Assembly: GCF_900142365.1 (NCBI RefSeq)
Contig: NZ_FRAP01000004.1
Span: 266,350-330,349, forward strand
Direction: 5' to 3'
Length of the DNA: 64,000 bases
Source: Pseudonocardia thermophila
GTDB lineage: Bacteria > Actinomycetota > Actinomycetes > Mycobacteriales > Pseudonocardiaceae
In this document: piece after piece, positions 24,001-31,382 of the stretch
Numbering within the stretch: position 1 is the stretch's first letter
Layout of the letters: every line of letters starts with the position of its first letter
Program-made: the position numbers and the translations under genes
Notes under the pieces: model-generated
Told to the model about the DNA's origin: nothing
Database searches by the model: none
The model's input: only the letters and a program-made list of their open reading frames with translations

Positions 24001-24319
24001 CGACCTGGTCGAGCTGGCCGCGATGGGCCGCTGCACCCCGCTACCGCTGCCGACGTTCGCGGGCTGCACGTACGCGAAGGTGCGCCATGCGGGCGGCGAA
24101 CCGTACGACGCGCTGGAGGAGGCGAAGCGGGCGTGGTCGGCCGGGGCGGGCGCGGAGCAGAGCGATCCGGCGCACCGGCGGGTGTGGGGCGAGGACGCCG
24201 ACGCGGAGGCGGTGTTCGCCGAGCCGGGCCCGCCCGGCGGGGAGCCCACTCTGTTCGGCACGCTGGCGAGGCGGCTGTGGGAGCCGCTGCTGCGGGCGGA
24301 AGACCTGGTGCGGCGGTGA
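21062..24319 (+). CDS. recC: Exodeoxyribonuclease V subunit gamma (RecC)
   Basis: 1085 residues, within the RecC range. RecC holds the RecBCD complex together, splits the duplex and scans for Chi through an inactivated helicase/nuclease fold. Diagnostic segments: the N-terminal LLATPLPDPFAAEIVAVPAR and RGIERWLAQRLSHRLG, the mid-region MRSVPHRVVCLLGLDDGAFP, and PLPPQERDPLPLEDLVAFVE with HPVKAFLTQR. First gene of recC-recB-recD. RecB follows after 7 nt, implying coupled translation. The start is set by the leaderless -10. Confidence 0.95.
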   Translation: MGELVVHRAERADALADALAELLATPLPDPFAAEIVAVPARGIERWLAQRLSHRLGAGGSDDGVCAGVEFPAPSGVVAAAVGGATGVPPDADPWRPARAVWPLLEVIDTSLDEPWCAPLAAHLRAAPGRRYAAARRLAELFAQYAAQRPQLLRSWRQGGGAGVPDLEWQARLWRRLRERIAEPDPAERLDTACAALRSDPALAPLPPRLSLFGPTRLTEEELAVLTALAEHRDVHLWLPHPSPDLWSRLPRIDEVPPRRADPTAALPRHPLLASLGRDVRELQVRLSGRMSRSVHHPLPEPPPTLLGRLQRELRDDAPPVVPTPIGPDDTSVAVHLCHGPDRQVEVLREIVLGLLAEDPTLEPRDIVVLCPDIERFAPLISATFGLGDVGHPGHRLQVRLADRALRQVNPLLDTVERLLELAQHRLTASEVLDLLASRPVRTRFGLDDDDLERLRSLVIAAGVRWGLDAAHRAPYKLDGFPQNTWAAGLDRLLLGVAMPAATRDWLGTALPLDDVDSSDTERLGALAEFVDRLAGVLSGLTGERPLQAWIECLLGALDLLTATSPTEAWQGAHARAELADAVVEAGPHAGTVPLGLADVRGLLAERLRGGPSRASFRTGSLTVATLVPMRSVPHRVVCLLGLDDGAFPRTTTVDGDDLLAREPRVGDRDLRSEDRQLLLDAVCAATERLVVIASGADERTGARRPPAVPLGELLDAIAATAGDLSRVLHRHPLQPFDPRNFRAPAPFSFDTANLAGARAAAGPRVPPQPFLPRPLPPQERDPLPLEDLVAFVEHPVKAFLTQRAGVPVGEDDEEPPDALPVQPDALARWSVGDRLLRDRLAGHDLDRARKAEWRRGALPPGALGDAFLAEVLDEVEPLVAAAEEVRGGEPPTDVDVDVQVPDGRVVGTLSGIHGRRLVRVEFSRLAPKHRLRAWVQLLALTVAEPGQEWTAVTIGRGQYTGIAVARLGPVAPDHARAVLADLVELAAMGRCTPLPLPTFAGCTYAKVRHAGGEPYDALEEAKRAWSAGAGAEQSDPAHRRVWGEDADAEAVFAEPGPPGGEPTLFGTLARRLWEPLLRAEDLVRR

Positions 24320-24326
24320 GCGCCCG

Positions 24327-27300
24327 GTGACGTCGCTGCTGTCGGTCGCCGCGTTCGACGTGTGCGGCGCGCTCCCCACCGGCACCACCGTGCTCGAGGC
24401 CAGCGCCGGCACGGGCAAGACGTACACGATCGCGTCGCTGGCCGTCCGCTACGTCGCCGAGGGCCACGCCGAGCTACCTGAGCTGATGCTGGTGACGTTC
24501 GGCCGCGAGGCCACCCAGGAGCTGCGGGAACGGGTCCGCGAGCGGCTCGGTGCGGCGGAGCGGGCACTGCGCGACCCGGCCGCGGCGCGCGCATCGTCGG
24601 ACGCGGTGATCGCGCTGCTCGCGGCCGTCGACGACGCCGAGGCGGCCCGCCGCCGGGAGCGGCTCACCCGCGCGCTCGCCCAGTTCGACGCGGCCACGAT
24701 CGCCACCACCCACCAGTTCTGCCAGCAGATGCTCGCAGGGCTCGGCGCGGCCGGCGACCGCGATCCCGACGCGGTGTTCGTCGAGAGCATCGAAGACCTG
24801 ATCACCGAGGTCGTCGACGACTTCTACGTGCGCAAGTACGGCGACCGCTCGGCCGGCACCCCGGCGTTCACCCGCGAGGAGGCGCTGAGGCTTGCCCGGA
24901 TCGCCGTGGGCGACGGCCAGGCCCGGCTGGAACCGCGCGACGCGGAGCCGGGCAGCACCGCCGACGTGCGCTACCGGTTCGCCACGGCGGTGCGCGCCGA
25001 GGTGGCCCGGCGCAAACGGGAGCAGCGCATCTACACCTTCGACGACATGCTCACCCGGCTCGCGGCCGCGCTCGCGGACCCGGCGCGGGGGGCGGCCGAG
25101 AGGCTGCGGGCCCGGTTCCGGGTGGTGCTCGTCGACGAGTTCCAGGACACCGACCCGGTGCAGTGGGGCATCCTGCGCCGCGCGTTCCACGGCCACACCA
25201 CGCTGGTGCTCATCGGCGACCCGAAGCAGGCGATCTACGCGTTCCGCGGCGCCGACGTGCGCAGCTACCTCGACGCCACCGAGGTCGCCGACAGCCACGC
25301 CACGCTCGCCACCAACTGGCGCAGCGACGCCCCGCTGCTCGACGCGCTGGCCCAGGTGTTCGGCGACGTGGCCCTGGGGAACGAGCGGATCACCGTGCAC
25401 CCGGTGGGGGCGGCGCACACCGGGCAGCGGATCCCCGGCGTGCCGTTCCGGGTGCGGGTGCTGGGCCGAGTCGGACTGCCGGCGGCGAAGAGCGGACTGG
25501 TGTTCGCCAAGGAGGCCCGCCGGGCGGTGGCCGCCGACGCGGCCGCGGACATCGCCGAGCTGGTCGCCGGGGACACGGTGGCGCCCGGCGACGTCGCGGT
25601 GCTGGTGCGCACCAACGACCAGGGGGCGCTGATGCACGACGCGCTGCGCGCCGTCGGGGTGCCGGCGGTGCTGACCGGCACGTCCAGCGTGTTCGCCACC
25701 CCTGTGGCCACGGAGTGGCTGCAGCTGCTGGAGGCGTGCGAGGCGCCGCGGGCGAGCCGGCTGCGCGGGGCCGCGCTGACCTGCTTCCTCGGCCACACCG
25801 TCGAGGAGCTGTGCGGCCCGGACGCCGACCAGCTGCTCGACCGGATCGGCGGCCAGGTGCGGGCGTGGGGATCGCTGCTGCGCGAGCGGGGGGTGGCAGC
25901 GCTGCTGGAGGCGGTCACCACCGACACCGGGCTCCCGGAGCGGTTGCTGCGGCAGGCCGGCGGTGAGCGCACCCTCACCGATCTGCGGCACATCGGCCAG
26001 CTGCTGCACGAGGCCGCGACCACCGGACACCTGGGCCCAGCCGCGCTCGCCGACTGGCTCGGGCACCGCATCCGCGAGGCCACCTCGGGCAACCGGGCGG
26101 AAGCCGGTGCGGGCAGCGCACGCAGCCGCCGGCTGGAGTCCGACGCGGCCGCCGTGCAGATCATCACGATCCACCGCAGCAAAGGGCTGGAGTTCCCGGT
26201 CGTCTACGTGCCGTTCGGGTGGGACCGCAATGTCCGCGATCCCGACGTGCCGCTGCTGCACGACGCAGCCGGGGCGCGGGTGCTCGACGTCGGCGGCCCG
26301 ACCGGCGAACGGTTCCGCGACCACGTGGCCGCGCACAAGTTCGAGGAGGCCGGCGAGGATCTGCGGCTGCTCTACGTGGCGCTGACCCGGGCGCGCAGCC
26401 GGGTCGTCACGTGGTGGGTGCCGGCCACGACCACGGCCACGTCACCGGTGCACCGGTTGCTGATCGGGCGGCCCGCGCCGGGCACGGTCCCCGAGCTGGC
26501 CTACCGGGTACCCGCCGACGATGCGGCGCTGCAGGCGCTGCGTGCACTGGAGTCGCCGGTGCTGGCGGTGGAACCGGTGCGGCCGCGCGCGGTCGTTCCG
26601 CCCGCGGTGCCCAGCGACCCGGCCGACCCCGAACCGCTGGTGGCCGCCCGGTTCGACCGCGAACTCGACCTGCGCTGGCGCCGCACGTCGTATTCGGCAC
26701 TCACCGCGGGTGCGGGCCACGGGCCGGGCGTGGGCAGCGAAGCCGACACGCGCAGCACCGACGACGAACCCGGCATCGACGCCGACCTGGACCAGCATCC
26801 CGTCGACGAGCTGGAGGTCGCCGTGCCCGCACCGGTCGGCAGTGCGGCGGCCGCGATCCCGTCGCCGATGGCGGAGCTGCCCACGGGTACCGGCTTCGGC
26901 ACGCTGGTGCACGCCGTGCTCGAGGCGGCCGACCTCACCGCTGCCGATCTCGGCGCGGAGCTGGTGGCGCAGTGCCGGGCCCAGCTGGCCCGCCACCCCG
27001 TCCCCGGCCTGGAGGCGGAGACACTGGCCGCGGCGCTGCGCCCGGCGGTCGAGACGCCGCTGGGGCCACTCGCCGACGGGTTGCGGCTGGCCGACGTCTC
27101 CCCGCGCGACCGGCTCGCCGAACTGGACTTCGAGCTGCCGCTCGCCGGTGGGGACACGCCGCGTCCGCGGGACGTGCGGCTCGGCGAGCTGGCCCCGCTG
27201 CTGCGCAAGCACCTGTCCGCGGCCGATCCACTGGTCACCTACGCCGACGTGCTGGCCGACCCGGAGCTGCAGGACCAGCCGCTGCGCGGCTACCTGACCG

Positions 27301-27680
27301 GCAGCATCGACGCGGTGCTCCGGCTGCCCGGGCCGCGGTTCCTCGTCGTCGACTACAAGACGAACTGGCTCGGCACCGCGCCCGGTGAGCCGCTGACGGC
27401 CGCGCACTACCTGCCGCCGCTGCTGGCCGGCGCGATGATCGCGGCGAACTACCCGCTGCAAGCGCTGCTGTACGGAGTGGCGCTGCACCGCTACCTGCGC
27501 TGGCGGCTGCGCGACTACGCCCCCGAGCGGCACCTGGGCGGGGTGCTGTACCTGTTCGTGCGGGGCATGTGCGGACCGGCCACCCCCACCGTCGACGATG
27601 TGCCGTGCGGCGTGTTCAGCTGGCACCCACCGGCAGCGTTGATCACCGAGCTCTCCGACCTGCTGGACGGTGCTCGGTGA
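24327..27680 (+). CDS. recB: Exodeoxyribonuclease V subunit beta (RecB)
   Basis: 1117-residue 3'-5' helicase plus nuclease. Walker A ASAGTGKT at residues 25-32; DEXX box VVLVDEFQDTDP; UvrD motifs HRSKGLEFPVVYVPF and LLYVALTRARSR. A C-terminal RecB nuclease domain carries Asp995 and Asp1009-Tyr-Lys1011 (VVDYKTNW), spaced as in catalytic RecB nucleases, so nuclease activity should be intact. Start GTG 24327 lies 7 nt after recC. The stop overlaps the recD start as GTGA. Confidence 0.95.
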   Translation: MTSLLSVAAFDVCGALPTGTTVLEASAGTGKTYTIASLAVRYVAEGHAELPELMLVTFGREATQELRERVRERLGAAERALRDPAAARASSDAVIALLAAVDDAEAARRRERLTRALAQFDAATIATTHQFCQQMLAGLGAAGDRDPDAVFVESIEDLITEVVDDFYVRKYGDRSAGTPAFTREEALRLARIAVGDGQARLEPRDAEPGSTADVRYRFATAVRAEVARRKREQRIYTFDDMLTRLAAALADPARGAAERLRARFRVVLVDEFQDTDPVQWGILRRAFHGHTTLVLIGDPKQAIYAFRGADVRSYLDATEVADSHATLATNWRSDAPLLDALAQVFGDVALGNERITVHPVGAAHTGQRIPGVPFRVRVLGRVGLPAAKSGLVFAKEARRAVAADAAADIAELVAGDTVAPGDVAVLVRTNDQGALMHDALRAVGVPAVLTGTSSVFATPVATEWLQLLEACEAPRASRLRGAALTCFLGHTVEELCGPDADQLLDRIGGQVRAWGSLLRERGVAALLEAVTTDTGLPERLLRQAGGERTLTDLRHIGQLLHEAATTGHLGPAALADWLGHRIREATSGNRAEAGAGSARSRRLESDAAAVQIITIHRSKGLEFPVVYVPFGWDRNVRDPDVPLLHDAAGARVLDVGGPTGERFRDHVAAHKFEEAGEDLRLLYVALTRARSRVVTWWVPATTTATSPVHRLLIGRPAPGTVPELAYRVPADDAALQALRALESPVLAVEPVRPRAVVPPAVPSDPADPEPLVAARFDRELDLRWRRTSYSALTAGAGHGPGVGSEADTRSTDDEPGIDADLDQHPVDELEVAVPAPVGSAAAAIPSPMAELPTGTGFGTLVHAVLEAADLTAADLGAELVAQCRAQLARHPVPGLEAETLAAALRPAVETPLGPLADGLRLADVSPRDRLAELDFELPLAGGDTPRPRDVRLGELAPLLRKHLSAADPLVTYADVLADPELQDQPLRGYLTGSIDAVLRLPGPRFLVVDYKTNWLGTAPGEPLTAAHYLPPLLAGAMIAANYPLQALLYGVALHRYLRWRLRDYAPERHLGGVLYLFVRGMCGPATPTVDDVPCGVFSWHPPAALITELSDLLDGAR

Positions 27681-29500
27681 CCGCCGCGCTGGACGTCGGG
27701 GATCCGCGGCTCGCCGTCGGCGCCGGTGGGCTGCTGGCGGAATTCAACCGGGCAGGCGTGCTGGAGCCCGCCGACGTGCACGTCGCCGCCCGGCTGGGCC
27801 GGTTGGGCGGCGAGGAACGGCAGGAGGTGCTGCTCGCGGCGGCGCTGGCGGTGCGTGCGGTGCGCCTGAGCTCGGTGTGCCTGGACCTCGCGACAGCCGA
27901 CCACACCGTGCTCGGCGAGGGCGACGAGGTCCTCGACACCTCGGTGCTGCCGTGGCCGGAGCCGGCCGCGTGGCTGGCAGCCTGCCGAGCGTCGCCGCTC
28001 GTCGCGGTGGGAGCGGACGCGCCGTCCGGGCGGCCGCTGCGGCTGGTCTCCACCGGTGCGGCGCACCTGTTGTACCTGGAACGGTACTGGCACGAGGAGG
28101 AGCTGGTCCGCACCTCGCTGCAGGAGCGCGCCGCCATGGAGCCGCCGCCCGTCGATCTGCTGGCGCTGCAGGCCGGGCTCGACCGGTTGTTCCTCGAACC
28201 GGACGCGGTGCGGCAGCGGCAGGCAGCGGCGGTCGGGGTGCTGCGCCGGGTCACCGTGCTCGCCGGCGGTCCCGGCACCGGGAAGACCACCACCGTGGCA
28301 CGGCTGCTCGAGCTGCTGGCCGAGCAGCCGGCCGTCGGGCGGATCGCGCTGGCAGCGCCCACGGGCAAAGCGGCGGCGCGCCTGCAGGAAGCCGTCACCG
28401 AGGTGCTGCCACCGCACCTGCGCAGCCGGGTGCCGGAGGCGTCGACCCTGCACCGGCTGCTGCGCTGGCACCCCGCGCTGGGGTTCCGGCACCACCGCCA
28501 CCACCATCTGCCGTACGACGTCGTGGTGGTGGACGAGACGTCGATGGTGTCGCTGTCGATGATGGCGCGGCTGCTCGACGCGGTGCGGCCCGCGGCGCGG
28601 CTGGTGCTGGTGGGCGATCCCGACCAGCTGGCGTCCGTCGAGGCCGGGGCGGTGCTCGGCGATCTCGCCCGCGCACCTGGGCGGCCCGAGCCGTGGCTGG
28701 ACGCGCGGCTGGCCGAGATGGGTGTGCCCGGCGGTGTCGTCCACGGGGTGGTCACGCTGGAGCACGTGTGGCGGTTCGGCGGGGCGATCGCCGAGTTCGC
28801 CCGCGCGGTCCGCGACGGGGACGCCGACGCCGCGGTGGACCTGCTGCGCCGCGACGATCCCGCGCTGCAGCTCGTCATGCCGCCAGAGGAGGATCCGCGC
28901 GCGGTCGACGCGGTGCGTGCGGACGTCGTCGCGGCGGGGCGGGCGCTGATGGAAGCCGCCGACGCCGGGGACGCGCCCGCGGCCGTCGCGGCGCTGGACG
29001 AGCACCGGGTGCTGTGCGCGCACCGCCGCGGCCCGTACGGGGTGTCCCGCTGGACCGCGGAGATCGAACGCTGGCTCGCCGCGGACCAGCCGCACCGCCC
29101 GCGCGGCCCCTGGACGCCCGGCCGCCCCGTCCTCGTCACGTCGAACGACTACGACATCGGCCTGTTCAACGGGGACACCGGCGTCGTCGTGGCCGGCCCG
29201 GACGGGCCGCGGGTGGCGTTCGCCCGCGGTGGAGCGCCGCAGCTGTACGCCCCGGCCCGCCTGCCCGAGGTCACGACCGTGCACGCGATGACCGTGCACC
29301 GCGGGCAGGGCAGCCAGTTCCGCCGCGTGACGGTCGTGCTGCCGCCGTCGGAGAGCCCGCTTCTCACCCGTGAGCTGCTCTACACCGCGGTCACCCGCGC
29401 CCGCGCGTCGGTGCGGATCGTGGGCACCGAGGAGTCGGTCCGCGCCGCCGTCGCCCGCCCGGTCGCCCGCGCGAGCGGCCTGCGCGACCGCCTCGCCTGA
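27677..29500 (+). CDS. recD: Exodeoxyribonuclease V subunit alpha (RecD)
   Basis: 607-residue SF1B 5'-3' helicase of RecBCD. N-terminal RecD-specific domain, Walker A GGPGTGKT at residues 197-204 (Lys203), Walker B VVVDETSMVS, LVLVGDPDQLASVEAG, and C-terminal motifs TVHRGQGSQFRRV and LLYTAVTRAR. GTG 27677 overlaps the recB stop by 4 bp. Last gene of the operon. It is followed by the 22-bp repeat arrays B and C rather than a simple terminator. Confidence 0.95.
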   Translation: MTAALDVGDPRLAVGAGGLLAEFNRAGVLEPADVHVAARLGRLGGEERQEVLLAAALAVRAVRLSSVCLDLATADHTVLGEGDEVLDTSVLPWPEPAAWLAACRASPLVAVGADAPSGRPLRLVSTGAAHLLYLERYWHEEELVRTSLQERAAMEPPPVDLLALQAGLDRLFLEPDAVRQRQAAAVGVLRRVTVLAGGPGTGKTTTVARLLELLAEQPAVGRIALAAPTGKAAARLQEAVTEVLPPHLRSRVPEASTLHRLLRWHPALGFRHHRHHHLPYDVVVVDETSMVSLSMMARLLDAVRPAARLVLVGDPDQLASVEAGAVLGDLARAPGRPEPWLDARLAEMGVPGGVVHGVVTLEHVWRFGGAIAEFARAVRDGDADAAVDLLRRDDPALQLVMPPEEDPRAVDAVRADVVAAGRALMEAADAGDAPAAVAALDEHRVLCAHRRGPYGVSRWTAEIERWLAADQPHRPRGPWTPGRPVLVTSNDYDIGLFNGDTGVVVAGPDGPRVAFARGGAPQLYAPARLPEVTTVHAMTVHRGQGSQFRRVTVVLPPSESPLLTRELLYTAVTRARASVRIVGTEESVRAAVARPVARASGLRDRLA

Positions 29501-29536
29501 GCACGGGGGTGACGCCGGGACCGGGCCCGCGCGGCG

Positions 29537-29758
29537 CGAGTTACCCCGACGGGCCGCGCGAGTTGCCCCAACGGGCAGCGCGAGTCACCCCAAGGGGACG
29601 CGCGAGTTACCCCCACGGGCCGCGCGAGTCACCCCAAGGGGACGTGCGAGTTGCCCCGACGGGGAGGGCGTGTTGCCCCCGCCAAGACCGCGAGTTTGCG
29701 GTTTCCAGGACTGCGAGTCGTTGATCGTCTGGCCGCGAGTCGTGGTTTCGTGACGGTC
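29537..29758 (+). repeat. 22-bp repeat array B (forward units)
   Basis: CGAGT-type anchors start at 29537, 29559, 29581, 29603, 29625, 29647, 29669 (variant CGTGT), 29691, 29714 and 29736: ten units, all 22 bp apart except one 23. A typical unit begins CGAGTTACCCCGACGGGCCG. It starts 36 bp after the recD stop. Together with array C it fills the 506-bp gap between recD and the convergent Cys-rich gene; no gene is seen in between. Confidence 0.9.
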
Positions 29759-29841
29759 GGATGTGGCCCCCAGGCCCGCTAGGAGCCACGCGCCGGACGC
29801 CCGGCACCGAATCCCCATCTCCGTGTGTCAGCAGATCCGCA

Positions 29842-30000
29842 GCTCGCCGTCATCGATTCCCCGACTCGCCGTCAGGAAAGGACAACTCGCCAGTCAGGAT
29901 GGGAAACTCGCGCGTCCCGTCGGGGCGACTCGCACTGCCCGTCGGGGCAACTCGCACGTCCCCTTGGGGCAACTCGCGCGGCCCGTCGGGAGAACTCGCC
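29842..30000 (-). repeat. 22-bp repeat array C (inverted units)
   Basis: ACTCG/GCTCG anchors start at 29842, 29864, 29885, 29906, 29928, 29950, 29972 and 29994 (spacing 22, 21, 21, then 22). On the minus strand the units read CGAGTTGCCCCGACGGGCAG and variants, the same consensus as array B, so B and C form a long imperfect inverted repeat with a spacer of about 85 bp. Confidence 0.9.
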
Positions 30001-30006
30001 GGGGCG

Positions 30007-30222
30007 TTACCGCAGGCCGCCGATTCCGCGAGCCGAGTCCCACGAGCCGAAGTCCGGGCGCTCGTGGTCGGCCGGGCGCGGGGCCTCGCAGCCCTTGGCG
30101 TGCAGGAAGGAGTGGCGCCAGGTGATCGTGCCGTCGGGGTGGGCGTGATCGATGTGGGCGAGCCGCACCACGGGCTCGGCTTCGCCGATCTGGCCGCAGC
30201 ACCGCTCGCACAACATGATCAT
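30007..30222 (-). CDS. Small Cys/His protein, zinc-ribbon-like
   Basis: 71 residues. MIMLCERCCGQIGEAEP gives a CxxCC knuckle, and later H-D-H, H and a single Cys (LHAKGCEAP) could complete a metal site. Similar short proteins with EPVVRLAHIDHA and WRHSFLH are found in actinomycetes, without known function. The start at ATG 30222 is chosen because GGAGGA lies 4 nt upstream; longer in-frame versions upstream lack an SD. It ends next to array C. The 209 bp upstream up to the NurA-like gene end hold no gene I can see. Confidence 0.7.
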   Translation of the reverse strand: MIMLCERCCGQIGEAEPVVRLAHIDHAHPDGTITWRHSFLHAKGCEAPRPADHERPDFGSWDSARGIGGLR

Positions 30223-30431
30223 GATGTCCTCCAGCCCACTCGGGTACAGGGCCGGGCACCGGGGTCCACGTCGACTCGGTTCACCCGTTCGGTGGTTCAC
30301 GCTTCCCGGCCATTGAATCGCCAGAGCGCGGTCAACGGGATGTGGCATCGGCCACGCTTCCTTGCACCCAACAAACATCCCCAGGTGAGCGCATGATCAG
30401 CGGCCGGGCCGCGAGCAATCACACAGATCGT

Positions 30432-31382
30432 TCAACCGACGAGGATCGGCTTCGCGGCCGCTCGCCGCAATGCCCGGTACAGCACAGCGGGCTCGCCCAG
30501 ACGGCGGCGCAGGGCCCGTTCGAGGCCCGCGATCGGGTACAGGTTCTGCGGGGCACGTGCGTCCTTGTACGCGGTGGAGGCGTAGCGGACGAGCGTCGCC
30601 TGGCTGAGCGCCGCCAACTCGACGGACGCCGGACCGGCCGGGGCCTCCACCCGCACGACACCCGCCCACGGGGCACCGGCCGCGCCGGGCAGCCGCAGGT
30701 ACCAGGTGTGCCGCTCCCACGACGTGCCGAGTGCGAACACCGGCGTGCGCTGTCCCGGCTCCAGCGCCGCCACGACCCCGCCGAGCTGCGGCGGCAGGTA
30801 GTCGCTGCGGTGGCTCTTGACGAACCCGATCGCGCGCGGCAGGTGCGCCCGCCCGCGCAGCGGCCCGTCGACGACGAGCAGGTCACCGGCCTCCCCGACC
30901 CCTTCCCGGGCGCGCTCGGCCACCTCCAGCTCGACGTCGCCCAGCGCCCGCTGCAGCGCGAGCGTCAGCAGCTGCATCGGTGCGACGTCGGCCCGCTCGG
31001 CCGTCGGCACCGCCGTGTACGTGCCCGCGGACGTGACGATGTCGACGGCGTCCCGCGCCGTGGTGAACAGACCTCGGCGGACCTGCGGCACCACCAGGTG
31101 CGCGCCCTGGTCGGGGCAGCAGCACATGACACCGGCGGCGTACGACGCGCACAGAGCGGGCGCGCTCTCCCTGCCCTGGTCCACCCACACCTGGGCGTCG
31201 ACCCGCCGCACCCCGTCGACGAACAGCACCGCCGACGGCGGCACGACCGGCACCGGATCGATCGGCGCCCACCGCGCGGCCGGCACCTCGACATCGGGAT
31301 CGACCAGCGCCGACGACGCGCCCAGCTCGGTGTCGAGCCCCGTGCCGTAGCTCGGGTCCCACGGGTCGACGGTGAACTTCAC
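30432..31382 (-). CDS. NurA-like nuclease domain protein
   Basis: 316 residues. The architecture resembles the 5'-3' nuclease NurA: AVLFVDGVRR with Asp56, a second acidic strand GDLLVVDGPLRGR with Asp172, AIGFVKSHRSDYLPP with Lys189, and a C-terminal RAPQNLYPIAGLERAL block equivalent to the NurA YP-L segment. NurA resects DNA ends together with Mre11-Rad50 and HerA in archaea. Here the ATG overlaps the sbcC (Rad50-like) stop as ATGA (31379-31382), so all three genes are coupled. Assignment is by motif and context; no HerA is nearby. Confidence 0.6.
   Translation of the reverse strand: MKFTVDPWDPSYGTGLDTELGASSALVDPDVEVPAARWAPIDPVPVVPPSAVLFVDGVRRVDAQVWVDQGRESAPALCASYAAGVMCCCPDQGAHLVVPQVRRGLFTTARDAVDIVTSAGTYTAVPTAERADVAPMQLLTLALQRALGDVELEVAERAREGVGEAGDLLVVDGPLRGRAHLPRAIGFVKSHRSDYLPPQLGGVVAALEPGQRTPVFALGTSWERHTWYLRLPGAAGAPWAGVVRVEAPAGPASVELAALSQATLVRYASTAYKDARAPQNLYPIAGLERALRRRLGEPAVLYRALRRAAAKPILVG

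Noticed and set aside
29537..30000. CRISPR array
   Set aside because: Repeats are 22 bp head to tail with no unique spacers, the orientation flips in the middle, and no cas genes are present.
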